DNA of 64,000 bases from Hydnum rufescens UP504 (lineage: Eukaryota > Basidiomycota > Agaricomycetes > Cantharellales > Hydnaceae). Positions 10,905-23,061 of this stretch are shown in pieces. Location: NCBI GenBank assembly GCA_014904985.1, contig MU128974.1:132470-196469 (forward strand), given 5' to 3'. Position 1 is the stretch's first letter, and every line of letters starts with the position of its first letter. Below the pieces are notes generated by a model. The model did not search any database. It saw nothing but the letters and a program-made list of their open reading frames with translations, and was not told the DNA's origin. The position numbers and the translations under genes are program-made.

Positions 10905-11532
10905 TCAAGGATATTAACTGCCTTACGCATGTAATCCAGGAACTCATTATTGCACATGAAGCCCTGCTCATAGCTCAGGCTTGGGAGCAGAATGATACGG
11001 CCACCCACAATGAATCTCCTGTGTCTCTTCCTATGGCTCAATCTCCTCCACCCCCTCCTCTGAGCTCGACCTCTCAGAAACTCAGACATGATGCGATCAT
11101 TAATGCTTACACCCCAAGCCAGAATGCAGGAGCCGGTGCTCACACACAAGCGTGTGCCCAGGTAGATCCTCGATCAGGGCATAGTGTGACACTTTCTGCT
11201 GGTTCACCTGCACCACATGCGGTCACAGCCTTGCCAAGAGGCTCACCACAGAAGTCGCGCTGGTATGTGGTCTTCATTGGGTGGGAAACTGGGGTATTCA
11301 ACTGCTGGTGTGTATGCATTCTTCATCCTGCTGTTTATTATACCTAATAGGCATGGTACTCAGGTCTGATGTACAGATGTCTGTGTTGGGATTTCCACAC
11401 AACTCACACAAATCTTGCAGTTCTGAGCAGGAGGCACTGCAGCAGTATACAGACTACATGCGGGATCAGGAAGGGCTGGAGGTACAACAGTTGGTGGATG
11501 ACACCACACACTTGACAATGACACACCATTGA
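10905..11532 (+). CDS. Protein with RNase H1 N-terminal (viroplasmin-like) domain, two visible exons
   Basis: A Pro-rich N-terminal region (SPPPPPLSSTS) leads to KSRWYVVFIGWETGVFNCW. A 56-bp intron (11308-11363, GTGTGT...CTCAG) then splices in frame to SDVQMSVLGFPHNSHKSCSSEQEALQQYTDYM. The joined sequence follows the RNase H1 N-terminal pattern: YxV..G...GVF..W.......V.GF.....KS..S..EA...Y. In RNase H1 this fold binds RNA/DNA hybrid or double-stranded RNA. No RNase H catalytic domain follows, and the stop is at 11530-11532. The exon starts after a CTAG acceptor at 10901-10904, so an earlier exon is likely. The first in-frame ATG seen is 11033. Confidence 0.7.
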
Positions 11533-12189
11533 AGGATCACTCGGTCTCATGTTGTGTTCCTGCAACTCTTCATTTTGAACTCCGGGCATGTGGCATGAGT
11601 ACAATATTACATGCAGTCCCTCACTTTACTCTTGAATTTGTGATAATGATGTGATGTGAATGCCAGAGTTTTTGGCTTTGCTCTCACTTACAGTTGTGTG
11701 ATATATTATGCCGAATATGTAAATCTTTTGACTTGGCAATGAGCAGTGTTGAGTCTTACAATTGAGTTTGGAACTTAGAACTCATTTTCGACAACCAAAG
11801 TACGTGTCGAGAAAATCATTATATGGATGTCTTACTGACTCTTACCAGTGTTCATATAGCATGCTTTCTGCTTGTGCCAATCCAGCATCATTTTGGCACA
11901 GTCGGAGACTCATACTACATGACATCTCCCACGAGCTCTGTCCACCTTTGCTGGGCATATGGAGCATCCCCTTCTTTGTTTGTGCTGTGTGGTGCATCTT
12001 GCTATATCTCTCTGCGACAATAAAAGTCGCTGATGTGTCATTTGACATACCAGTCAGAGTCAAGGACACTGCACCAAAACACAAGGAACCTGCTCGTTGT
12101 TCGCCTGTATTTTCCGCATCTCTTATCCCATCGAACATTATGCTCGAACTCGAACTCGGTCTCCTCCTCGGCCATGTGCTTGGCCTTGC
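11533..12189. other. No supported gene
   Basis: Reading frames here are open on the plus strand (for example from 11762), but translations are Cys/Ser/Leu-rich without domain-like pattern. I see nothing I can support. Confidence 0.5.
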
Positions 12190-12570
12190 AGTCAGGTCCA
12201 TGATGATCCCATGTTTTTCCTCACAGCACTATCATCAGCCTGCCCCCAAATCCCTGCCTGGTCCTTTTGCTATCCACTCACCACGTTCTGACTGTTTCCG
12301 GGCATGGCTGGGTGAATGGGGGGATCGAATTTTCCACTTGAAGACAATCCAATTGTTTTCATTGCGATACTCGGCTTGCCGTCAAGTCCCCCCATTGTCC
12401 TTTCGCTGGCCACTTTTAGTCTCTTGCTTTTTCCAAGCACAGTTGAAGAAGTGGGGGGATCATGTTTTCAGCTCGAAGACAGTCCAATGTTTTTCATCAT
12501 GATACTCAGCTCCCTCCCTTTATCCTTTTGCTATCCATCAGCCTCTCACGTATCTCCAAGCACAACTGAG
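12190..12570 (+). repeat. About 135-bp degenerate tandem repeat, three units
   Basis: The blocks GGGGGGATC (12318, 12453) and CCTTTTGCTATCCA (12263, 12525) recur at steps of about 130-137 bp, with variants such as CCTTTCGCTGGCCA. The overlapping 246- and 256-residue plus-strand frames (11762-12502, 12316-13086) are a by-product of this repeat and of pyrimidine-rich sequence up to 13070. They are not called as genes. Confidence 0.6.
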
Positions 12571-13800
12571 GGAGTGGGGGCTGGCTTTATCACATTCATC
12601 TCTAGTTGCCATTGCCAGCTCTGTTTTGGGATTCCTCCATCTTGTTCCATGTCACACTCCCTTGTCCTCAAACTTGTGTCCAGCTTCACATGCAGCTTCA
12701 AGTGTTGTTGTCACATGCTGTTCATTGCTACAATATTGTCAGCATACTGTCAGATTCGTACTTCATCGTTCTACTGTTCATTCGCTGTCTTGCAACGATC
12801 TGGAGATGTCAGGGTTGCTTGCAATCTTTTCTCTCAAGTGTTGCCAATTCCCCTCCATTCTATATCGCAGCTGTGGTTATACTCAGCTTTGAATGCAATC
12901 CTGCATTATCTGTCACGATGCTATTGTTGGCTGCCTCCAAGTTCTTTCCATCCACTCGTCCTCCCTCAACTATCATCACATCTCTGCACTCTCCATTGTG
13001 ATTTCCGGAATCCTGTTCGCAATGCCCCATGCTTTTTCTTTTTTTCTTTTTTTCTTTTTGCGAGCTTTCTTCTTTTCATTTATTGATGGTTCGGCTAGGT
13101 ACTTGGAATACAAGCAGTGACCCACCCTCTCTAGCCCCCTCAATGAAGACCCCCCAAAAATAGCCAAGGGAACAGGCTGGGGAGCAGGTTGAGCATGGAC
13201 ATATCACATTATTTTAATGTTAGGAAATTAAAAAAAGGTGGGTTTTGAATGGACAGCAGCACCAGGCTGAATGGACAGCCTGGAGGCCCCACTTTTTGGC
13301 TGGGTGGACCCCCAGGGGGTATCCCTGCCCACTGGTCCCAAGCCCACAGGGTGCTGGTAATGGTGGGCGCTGGATGCACTTTTTTTTTTTGGATGTAGTA
13401 CAGTTTTGTATTGAATATTTTTGAATGGATGGTGAGCAGGGGGGTGGGAGCCTGCCCAGTGGTGTCAAGCATATATCCAGTATGCCCGCCCATCCAATGT
13501 CCGCCCCCTACCCTAATATTAGGCAAATTAGACTGGAGAATCAGACACAGTGCTTACCATCATTCTTGCATCCCCTTTCACGGTACCATACCATGTATGA
13601 TGCCATCAATACTACAGTATAGGCTGTTCGAGTGGGGGGGGTAGTCTTGCTTCATCAATTTCAAACCCAATTTGCGAGTTGGAACCTGGCTCTGTCACAA
13701 ATGGAGAGGGTGCACTCACTTCCTCAAGCTCACAGATCGATGATTTGGACTCTAGCCCTGCTGTCTACAGATTTCTACTATGCGACCATGTTGAAGTGAG
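12571..13800. other. No supported gene; C/T-rich stretch
   Basis: Plus-strand pyrimidine-rich DNA with a T-run at about 13035-13060 and a C-rich stretch near 13280-13500. No domain, splice pattern or RNA gene was seen. Confidence 0.5.
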
Positions 13801-13809
13801 TCCGCAACA

Positions 13810-14905
13810 CAATGGCTCATACATTCTCTGTCGTTGCATCAGCTCTGGGCGTACCATCCTTCCATTCCTCAAAGTGATCTGCCATGGTAAAAGATCATGG
13901 CAGGTCCCCCATACCGGCATCCGTATTGCCCAGCAAATCGCTGCTATGATGGGATGTGCAGTTCTTCCCCATCTGCGAAACCTCGTTGAGGCAATCGCAT
14001 GTGACATGTCCTTATGAAGCTACAATGGACCTGGCCATGCGATGGACCACCGTTCGTGCGTTCTCTGCATTCACTCTGAGGATTCCATCCTTCTGTTTGT
14101 CAAAGCGGTCTGTCACAGCAAGAAATCATGGCAGGCCTGCCATACCAGCATCCGTATCACCCAGTGAATCGCCACCATGATGGGATGCACAGTTCTCCCT
14201 CATCTGCGAAATCTCATCGAGGCAATCGCACATGACGTGTGCTTACGGGGCTGCAATGGGCCTGGCCATGCGATGGACCACTGCTCGCGCATTCTCTGTC
14301 ACTGCATCAGCTCTGGAGATTCCATCCTTCTGTTCATCAAAGCGGTCTGCCACAGCAAAAAATCATGGCAGGTCTGCCATACCGGCATCCGTATCATCCA
14401 GTGAATCGCCGCCATGATGGGATGCACAGCTCTCCCTCATCTGTGAAATCTCATCAAGGCAATCGCACATACGTGTGCTTATGGGGCTGCAATGGGTCTG
14501 GCCATGTGATGGACCACTGCTCACATGTTCTCTGTCACTGCATCAGCTCTGGGGATTCCATCCTTCTGTTCATCAAAGCAGTCTGCCACAGCAAAAAATC
14601 ATGGCATGCCATACCGGCATCCGTATCATCCAGCAATTTGCCGCCATGATGGGATGGGCAGTTCTCCCTCATCTGCGAAACCTCGTTGAGGCGATCGCAC
14701 ATGACATGTCCTTACGGGGCTGCAATGGGCCTGGCCATGTGATGGACCACCGCTCGCACATTCTCTGTCACTGTATTAGCTCTGGGGATTCCATCCTTCT
14801 GTTCATCAAAGTGGTCTGCTGCAGCAAAAAATCATGGCATGCCATACTGGCATCTGTATCATCCAGTGATTCGTCACCACGATGGGATGCACAGTTCTCC
14901 CTCAT
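13810..14905 (+). repeat. About 232-bp tandem repeat, nearly five units
   Basis: ATGATGGGATG recurs at 13946, 14177, 14414, 14646 and 14879 (last copy ACGATGGGATG), with steps of 231, 237, 232 and 233. Each unit holds CATCTGCGAAA, ATGGACCAC, TCTCTGTCACTGCATCAGCTC and AAAAAATCATGGCA. Steps are not all multiples of three, so the short frames across it (75-170 residues) do not stay in register. This looks like a satellite rather than a repetitive protein. Confidence 0.9.
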
Positions 14906-15386
14906 CTATAACTTATTGAAGGCTTACACTATGTCTTACTACCTTGGTGGAGGCCACGCTATAACTAAGTCCTTTGCTCAAGCTTAGGGGGAAATATTGT
15001 AATTGATACTACAAATGGACAGTCAAAATTAAGTACAGGTTATATATAAAATTGGGAGTGGTTGGTCACCAGCACGATGTGCGGACATTGCTGAAACTCA
15101 CCATTCTTTTTTTGTTCAACGCTTAACTGTGCTTCCACTTCTTGTAGGATCCAGGCACGAGTGTATGCTCCATGCTGACATCCACAAAGCCCTCAAGAAG
15201 CTCGCTTCTGGTGACTGGGTGTCCCGAGCTTGAGCTCTGTGGTGTCTTTCCCAGGTTGTCAAAACTCATTTGAGATTTAGCCCATCACTGTGGGACGTTT
15301 AGTGTGAGCTTGAGCTCCACACTAACCTCTCTAGTGCTTCAAAAATGCCTGCCAAGTGAAAAGCACCCCTCAACGAAACATTGCAG

Positions 15387-16318
15387 GCTTATTTCTACCT
15401 CCACAGAATTCCTAACCTCAGTGATACCGAAGCTGAGGACTTAGATTATCTGTGGGGCAATGCCACCGCTTCCAAAGATAACGTTGAACAGCTCCTTGTC
15501 AATGGTATTGGGAAGCTTCTCATTTGGTGCAACGTCATTGGTTTTCCAGTCGGGTACATCTTTCAAACCCCATTTAAGGATTCTTTTAGCCTCGTGCTTC
15601 AGATTAGTGGGGACCTGACAACAGTTGCAAGGATTGAGAGGGAATTGGTGGGAGATCATGAAGACTGGGACAAAAAGGGTGTGTGCACGACTCTATTGCG
15701 TATGAAGTACAAGTATGAATCAGAGTTGGAGGCTGCTGGTAAGTGCTGGCATGGGTCAGATGAGGAGCCTTCGCTCATGCATCCCTTGTTTTTGTTTTTA
15801 GGGTATCGATATATGCCTCAAGGTATTGGTTCTTGGGTGGTACTCAGTTCTGCTGAGAAACAAGGGTGTTCCTCCATAATCCTCACCCATGACTGGAGCA
15901 AGGGACTGTTCAAGTGCTCAAAGTCTGTGCAGACCAAGTTCCATTCGTATCCTGTGGATTGGGAACGGAATCCCACTCCCGCAGTTCTGGATCCAACAGT
16001 TCCCGGGGAATTACCGCATGATGCATACATATGGCCTGAACCCTGACCTGCCAGCTCCAAGATTCAAGTCAAAGAAGTTGTTCCAGCCCCCAATCCTTCA
16101 CCCGTTTTACCTGTGACTGGCGAAATTCTACCTGCTGATGAGCCCGTTAAGTGGCGTTGTTTAGATATTCCGGCTGAATCTAATAAGCAGGGGGAAAGTG
16201 TGGATACAGAAATGGAAGAGATGGTTGAGGGATTTGCCTATGATTGGTTCGGTGATGATTACCCTGGCTGTCATCACTATTTCGATTCCAGTCATTGGAA
16301 TGCCTTCCTTGAGTCCTA
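15387..16318 (+). CDS. Spliced gene of unknown function
   Basis: The frame enters after an acceptor-like TTGCAG (15381-15386), so an upstream exon is likely. The first exon reads FYLHRIPNLSDTEAEDLDYLW, LIWCNVIGFPVGYIFQTP, MHPLFLFLGYRYMPQGIGSWVVLS and LKCSKSVQ-like text before LPHDAYIWPEP near 16043. A second in-frame piece (16113-16318) is acidic (DTEMEEMVEGFAYDWFGDDYPG) and ends FDSSHWNAFLES. I do not recognise the family. It could be a host-like or transposon-borne gene. It lies upstream of KDZ-2 on the same strand. Confidence 0.4.
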
Positions 16319-16529
16319 AAATTTCTCAGCATGGTTGTCTCCCCTCGTTTTTATTTTTTTTACTTCACCGCTATATATCGTTCTTCTCATCGCTAATCCC
16401 TTACTATTTTTGTCTAATCATCACCATTGTGTATAGTTTATTTGTAGACAATGTATACACTGTATAGTAAATATTGATATTCGGCTAACTCCGCAATGTT
16501 GCCAACTCCAATCAACACTATGACCGTTC

Positions 16530-16880
16530 AGTCACCAGTACCTGTGTGGTGAAGTATAGCACTGCAACGCTGTTGTAGTGTTTATTTCCCAGCACCTCAA
16601 AGCTTCCAGTCGGGAGAATCACTGTTCCCAGCACTTTGCCACCTAGCTGTCTGGTTAAACAAAACACTGTCGCACTGCAATATTGTTTGTTTTCTGGCAC
16701 TCTCAAGCTTTCCCTTCAGTTTTCATTGGTTGGGTGGATCACTATGACTTGTCTGTAGTGCCTGCTTGCCAATTCTTCCAAAATCCTCTCATGCCACATT
16801 TCTGGTGGAGTTGTGTGCTGTCGCGTTGTGACAGTGCCATTTCCCAGTACGCTCAAAGCCTTGCTCTTTGTTCTCTGGGT
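16530..16880 (+). repeat. Weak repeat of a Cys/Ala-poor non-coding block, 2-3 degenerate units
   Basis: Blocks resembling TTTCCCAGCACCTCAAAGCTT recur near 16585, 16695 (TTTCTGGCACTCTCAAGCTT) and 16845 (TTTCCCAGTACGCTCAAAGCC). The rest of 16320-17040 shows nothing I can support. Confidence 0.4.
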
Positions 16881-17066
16881 TAAGCAACATGTTGTCATTA
16901 CTTGACATTTGTTGTTTTCCTGGCCATCAAGTTGTCATTCTCGAGGTCGTTTTAGATTCCTAAAGGGCAAGTGCATAAAGTACGTTGTCTTCTTATTTTG
17001 TTCTAAACTTCTCATAACTAATTTGTGTCTAGCTTCTTTCTAGAATGATCAGCAATGCTATGACAA

Positions 17067-20000
17067 ATGCCAGGAAAAGAAGTGCATGCAGGCCTGGCTC
17101 CTCAAATGGGGCTTCTGCGGTCAGTCGGGTATGGGTTTGGAATGCCATGTCTGCCGCCGATATGGGGTCGGCTGCACACGTCCCCAGTGGGCACTCAACC
17201 GGTACTTGATCTCCCTCTTTCCCAGATCTCCTTGACTCTCAGAGTCCTGCGGCATCAGATTTCATTACTTTGGAGTACCTGGATGTTCAATATGACTCAA
17301 CAGATGTCTTAATTTCGTCGAACATCCAAGTCATTGATGACCAACGTTCACGACATGCTCGTCGGAGGCACATGCAGGCACACCACTGGAGTACAAGTGT
17401 ATTGCCCACTCTTATTCGACCATACATGAGATTCCAAAGAGAATGCTCCGGTGCTCACCAAGCTGAAGAGCAAAGTTGGTTCATCTGCAAGTGTGGCAGC
17501 CAACACCACTCACTTGAGGTGGTCTGTGTGCATATGGAATGTGTCGAGGACATTACACTGGACATTTGCAAATGCAGACCTGCCCCAGTTCAACTTGTGC
17601 AATGTGGTTTTTTCCCATGTTCTCCAGTTCGTCCTACCCTAGCAGTCAGCCTCAATATGCTAGAATTCATTGCCGAGCTCTTCCTCCACATTGCACCCAA
17701 TGAAAGAGGTTGGGCTGCAATGCTAGTCAAGTACCTAAAGGCCCGCGGATACTGCTTCGTGACTGCTGATTCGTTTCGCTGTCGCTTTGCCAATGCACTT
17801 GCTCATTACCAGCAGCTTGTGAGACTCGTTGATGCAGAGGTTGAAAAATTGGTGGATCGTTCACAAGCCCTTAGTGGTGAAGATTGTGTGGCACCCCAGT
17901 TGGATGAGACTACCCCGGTCAATGGGCGAGAGTATTCAAATGCGCAGAACACTGCAACCTTCCCAAGTGATCACAACGTCCCTAGTACCTATCTGCAGAC
18001 ACGGTATCCCTTATGTTTTGGTAGTAATAGCTCAGAGAATGGGGATTTGAAGGTTGATGCTATTGTGTGCCTCGATGCAAACTTCCAATTGAAATGTCAG
18101 CGAGACTTGGACCGACGCGCTGGTCATCAGGGCGAGACTGGGACCCAGGATCCCTTTGTTGTGTCACCAAGAACAATTGAGCTATCGCAGAGAGATTTGG
18201 AACTGTGGGAGGCCAAAATCCTTGACCTTCAACCTGAGAAGTCCTCAGCCCGAGCTGGGCAAAAGCAAAAAGCCAACGAGACCATGGAAAGTGAGGCACA
18301 TGCTGTAGAGGATGAAGACAAGGTGGAGGATGATCTTAAAATGCCAAATTCGACATATAGTGCATGTGGCGAGTCCTTTATTGCTGTGGATGGAGACCAT
18401 GTCAAGGCTTCGACTCAATATTTCAGTGATACTGGTGTTCTTGCCATGCTCTGCCGCCACGATATTCCCCTAGTTATTGCTAGCATGTGGACTGCTGGTG
18501 AAAAACAGTTCTATGCATGTGCTCTTCTTGATTTCCTTTTCAAGCATTTGCCTTGTTGCTGGAGAATTGGTGTTTTGTACAATATTGGCTGCCAAATGGA
18601 CCAGTCATTGAAGAAATGGAATTTCATGCCCAACTGGTCTCCACGTCTCGAGTGGGGCATCTCAATTTTCCATGCTTATGGCCACCAGTGGATGTGCCAA
18701 CTCTGGTACCATCCAAGAAAGAGCACAATTTGGGGCCTCTCAGATGGAGAAGGGTGTGAACGTTTTTGGAGTGGACTCCGCTGACTTATTCCATGCCTTA
18801 GGGTAACAGGCTATCATCAACGCCTTTTCATTCTCAATCTACAAGTGGAATGCATTGATGAAGAGAAGTGGGGGGACTTTGGAAAATGGCTGTGGGTCCG
18901 TGTTGATCAAGCTCAATCTCAGTTGGATGAGGCTGAAGAGAAGCTTGCCGAAAGTACATTTTCAATTGAGTACCTCCTCCACCAATGTGCATATCATAGT
19001 AAACCTATCATGTGGCAGTGAAAAACCCAAGGGGCTCGTGCAATAGAGCACATCCTATCCTTGCAGTCGATGTTAGAGGCATAACAAGAGAATTTACAGG
19101 AACTGATTAGCGAAGGGAATGATGTGATCCCTGAAGACTCTGCTGGTGAAGCCATACTTGTCGAGTGGCAGGAAAGAGTTCATTCGACCAAGCTGGCTAT
19201 TAGTCGACTTCAGTCCAATATCAAGAAAAGGATGGAAGGGCTGAAATTAGGGGATTGGGTGGCGGCACGGAAGCTAGAGCAACTGAAGAAGGATAGATGG
19301 ATCACAATGCAACTTAATCTTTGCATTCTTTGTGAGTAGCTTGTGCAGAAGTTACGTGCCCACAAATTCGAACTTGCAACACTGGATCACACCCATTCTA
19401 CACGGATATTGGACCAGAAGACAAAGGTGCATGTTGAGAAGGCAGTACACCATCGCTTGTCCAGGATTGATGCAATGATGAAAAAATACAATGCAAAGAT
19501 AAAGGAGATGGCAGAATATCGTCGGACATCAAGGACAATATCAAAAAGTGCATATATTCCTCCCTTGCTTTTAAAGGAGGGTTTGTACAAGATGGATGTG
19601 GATCAGGATATATGGGAGGATGTGCGGGCTGATGTTGGAGACTTTCCTGATGGTGTTCTTCCTCAGTGGTTGGTGGATGCTTCAGTCAAAAAGGGTATTT
19701 TTATGGCACAAGAAGTGGTTAATTGTGAGCAAGAGTTGGAGAGGTGCAAGGTGGAGAGCAGTAACCTTCGAACATGGTTCTACATGGAATATCGGGCGGT
19801 CAAGAGACTAGTCAAAGAAGCGGATGATGAAGTATCATTCTTTGCACTTCACCGACTCCATCAATTGTATGAGTGGCTAGAACTCTGGAGGGTGAACATG
19901 ATCCATGTTCCTACTCTGTCTACTGCCCCAAGCTGGGATGAGTTTCTTCCCCCTCCGACACTGGAACATCATGCATCATGCATACAAGTCCATGTGCCTA

Positions 20001-20131
20001 ATGTAGATGGTGATGATGATGATGCTGTATCTTCAGATGATGATCAAGATGGAGAGGCAGAGGAAGATATAGAGACTGAGGATCTTGGATTTATCACATT
20101 AATAGACAATGTAATAGGAGACTTTCAGTAA
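17067..20131 (+). pseudogene. KDZ transposase-2 with CxC1-like cysteine cluster, inactivated by stops
   Basis: The open part 17270-18784 starts with ITLEYLDVQYDSTD and a cysteine cluster of CxC1 type (WFICKCGSQHHSLEVVCVHMECVEDITLDICKC). It continues with APVQLVQCGFFPCSPVRPTLAVSLNMLEF and the catalytic region (CGESFIAVDGDHVKAS, DTGVLAMLCRHDIPL, MWTAGEKQFYACALLDFLFKHLP, GVLYNIGCQMDQSLKKW, SIFHAYGHQWMCQLWYHPRK, WGLSDGEGCERFWSGLR). The same frame continues through four in-frame stops (TGA 18782, TGA near 19020, TAA near 19081, TAG near 19337) into a coiled-coil C-terminus and an acidic tail ending at 20131. Three of the stops are C-to-T type changes of CAA, CAG or CGA codons. A transposon terminus follows 235 bp downstream. 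Confidence 0.88.
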
Positions 20132-20199
20132 TACTATAGTCTTAACCCATATTTGGTTGATAGACTGAGATTTTGCACAAGTCCCAATAAATGAGGCAC

Positions 20200-20366
20200 T
20201 TGACAATGATTGATGTCAAAAGATTGTCAAATTGTAGGTTCCTGTTGTCAAGATTCAGTTTTTTGATCATCACTTGACATCAACCATGATTTCAGCCATT
20301 TAGGCATACCTAAGTCATCAACATGTCCCTCCCTTTTAAGGCCCCTCTATATGGCTGACCAGGCTG
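20200..20366 (+). repeat. Transposon right end (KDZ-2 element), TIR TGGCTGACCAGGCTG
   Basis: Ends in TGGCTGACCAGGCTG (20352-20366), the reverse complement of the 15-bp terminus shared by elements A-F. A subterminal interrupted palindrome (TTGACAATGATTGATGTCAA with TTGACATCAACC) precedes it. KDZ-2 stops at 20131, so this is its likely 3' terminus. Confidence 0.75.
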
Positions 20367-20452
20367 AGATTAATGTACTAGAATTATTATTCATTAATGC
20401 ATATAGCCCTTGTCTTGAGCTAAATATTGTGAAGTCCTTGAAGTTGAGGCCA

Positions 20453-20617
20453 TTGACAATGGTTGATGTCAAATTTGATGTCAAAACCATCAATATGAGG
20501 TCAAAATTCAGTTTTTGATCATCATTTGACATCAACCCCAATTTAAGCCTCTCAGGCCCAGACAAAACATCAAAATGGTACTCCTTTTGAGCTAAGGCTA
20601 TATGGCTGACCAGCCTG
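20453..20617 (+). repeat. Second, homologous transposon right end, TIR TGGCTGACCAGCCTG
   Basis: A diverged copy of 20200-20366, about 251 bp further on and ending TGGCTGACCAGCCTG (20603-20617). It contains a clearer subterminal palindrome, GGTTGATGTCAAAT with ATTTGACATCAACC. It is either a nested element or a duplicated terminus. The chromovirus gag leader begins right after it. Confidence 0.75.
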
Positions 20618-20639
20618 ACTTCAAGCCCCCACTTCAAGC

Positions 20640-21700
20640 CCCAAACCCACCCTGAGGAAAACGATGAGTTTCCACCTCAAAACCTCAATGATATGCCGCA
20701 AGGCAATTCAGTCACATATGCACCACCTAGCAACATTGCACAACCAACTCCACGATGTGCAATGTTCAAGGATGCGCACTCCACCCCCCCGCGCCTGGGC
20801 TCTGCCTTCAGAGCCCCAACTCCAGGCATGGATCATTGAGTGGCACACACAGGAGCCAGACTCAAACACCTTCCCACCACCCCGTGATATCGCAAACCAG
20901 CAACAATTGCCCACCCCTCTGCGCCCTCAGGACACACACTTCACAAACCTAAAATCAAAGAGCTGGAGATGTTCTCAGGGCATGACCCCTCCAAACTTTA
21001 TGGATTACTAGCACATTGCAAAATGGCATTCTGATTGCAACCATCACGATTCACACTAGAAAGCACGTGCATCATCTGGGCCAGATCATATCTCACAGAT
21101 ACGGCAAGGCAATGGTTCCAATGCCTCATCATGGAGATGGAAGAATCCCCCACACTCTCCAGCTGGACACTCTTTGAGGAAGAGCTCCACACATACTTCA
21201 GAGACCCAGATGAAGTTGTGACTCAAGAGCAAAAACTACATGTGCTCAAGATGAACCACAACCACTGCATCCTTCGCTACATCAACCAATTCAAGGAAGT
21301 AGCAAGCCTCACCAGGTGGAACAACAATACACTCTGCTCGCAGTTCTACCAAGGCCTACCGAACCATCTCCAAGATGACATCTCACAAGATGGCAAACCT
21401 GCGAAACTCCAAGGCATGTACCAAGCCATGCTAAGATTCGATGGCCAGTATTGGGAACACCAAGAGGAACTCAAAGCCACAAGAGCCTCAGATTGTGGCA
21501 CACAACCTCGCACCACGAACCCCTCATCCTTGACATCCCCTTCATCCTCAACAAACCTTCACAGGTCTAATGGCATGCTCACCAAAGAGGAAAAGGAGTG
21601 ACGAAAACACAAAAAACTCTGCGCATACTGCAGGAATAGTGACCATGCAGTAGACAGTTGCCCCAGTCATCACAATGCACCACGAACCTCCACAACACCT
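20640..21700 (+). pseudogene. gypsy-2 gag
   Basis: Capsid core 21035-21601 (TARQWFQCLI, WTLFEEELHTYFRDPDE, YINQFKEVASLTRW, SQFYQGLPNHLQDDIS). A TGA stop at about 21599 interrupts it just before KHKKLCAYCRNSDHAVDSC, a CX2CX4HX4C zinc knuckle at about 21620-21661. The region before 21000 is Pro-rich with stops. Confidence 0.8.
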
Positions 21701-21703
21701 GCC

Positions 21704-23061
21704 GTGACAACCCCCAGCACCAGCAGCACAATGGCGACAGCAATGTCATGCACCCCAGTAGCTCGCGCTATGTTCACCTTCTCAGGAGGCCCCAGTACAT
21801 CAGAGGAACCTCACATCACTGAGATCTCATCATCATCCCCCTCTGATGGAACTGCTCATCTAAGAGCTACCATCTCTTCCCTCTCCCCATCATCATTCAT
21901 CATGATGGTATCAATCCCCCTCCTCTCAGATAGTCCCATCTTGGCACTCATCGATTGCAGTGCCTCAGAGAACTTCATTGACATGTCATGAGTACAGAAC
22001 TCATGCACTGCGCCACATTGTTGTCGATTGGCGACACCACACCCCTTGTGATTATTCAACAAATCAATCACAAACAACCTCAAGTGTATAGTTACACTCC
22101 CAGTCACTTTTGCGAACTCATTGCAACAAAGTATTGAGTTTGTCAAATTGCAACTCCACTCCTCAACTCCTGTCATACTGGGACTCCCCTGGTTGCGAAA
22201 AGTCAATCCACAAATATTGTGGGCTGAAATGTGAATCGAGCACATGGCGCACCACTTGGAACTTGTAACAACACCATTAAGCATCAACATCATCACGACA
22301 ACTGCCTCGACCCTGGAACCGACAACCACAAGCCCTCCAGCTCACAGTGTCACAATTGAAGTCTACAAGGCAGAAGACTTCATCCAAGCAGCTAGTGAGG
22401 ATGGTGTGACACTCTTCGCATGCATGGTCACCAATCCAACCCATGCACAGACCACATCAGTGGTTCGTGACACTCCCTCCATCTCTGTGTTACCTGAATC
22501 AATCCCCATCGAGGAACACCAAGACCTCACACAATGACTCCCCCTGGAATACCACAAATACCATGACATCTTCATCAGTACAGTGGCCAGCTATCTACCA
22601 CCGCATCACAAGTATGACCTTTGATTCAATATTGAAGAAGGGCATGAAGTACCGCAAGGCCCCATATATCCAATGTCGGAAAGCGAACTCGCAGCACTAT
22701 GCAAGTTCATTAATGAATTCCTTGCAAAAGGATTCATATGCCCTTCAACCTCCCCTGCAGGCGCACCAATTCTCTTCATGAAAAAGAAAGGTGGCGGGCT
22801 TCACCTTTGCATTGATTATCAAGCACTCAATTGCATCACAAAAAAGAGTCACTACCCCATCCCCTCATCAATGACCTCCTTGATCACCTTCACAGCACCA
22901 CAATCTATATGAAAATCAATCTTTGTGATGGCTACTACAACATCAGAGTTGCCAAAGGACACGAGTGGCTCACATCATTTCATACACAGTACAGTGCCTA
23001 TGAGTGGCTCATGATGCCAATGGGAGCAGCCAACTCCCTGGCACAGTTCCAGTATTTCATG
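21704..23061 (+). pseudogene. gypsy-2 protease and first half of reverse transcriptase
   Basis: Protease near 21930: LALIDCSASENFIDMS, where family members have DSGAS or DCGAS; the G-to-A change lies in a CpG context. The C-terminal protease motif VILGLPWLRKVNPQI is near 22170. RT starts near 22670 ([45 protein letters not shown]). It loses one base near 22864 and continues in another frame (INLCDGYYNIRVAKGHEW, LMMPMGAANSLAQFQYFM) until element A interrupts it at 23062. Confidence 0.87.

Noticed and set aside
11762..13086. Two overlapping plus-strand ORFs of 246 and 256 codons
   Set aside because: They overlap in different frames, lie in a 135-bp repeat and pyrimidine-rich DNA, and show no domain or splice pattern.
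14239..14987. ORFs of 136 and 170 codons in the 232-bp repeat
   Set aside because: Repeat steps of 232 and 233 break the frame; the frame openness comes from repetition.
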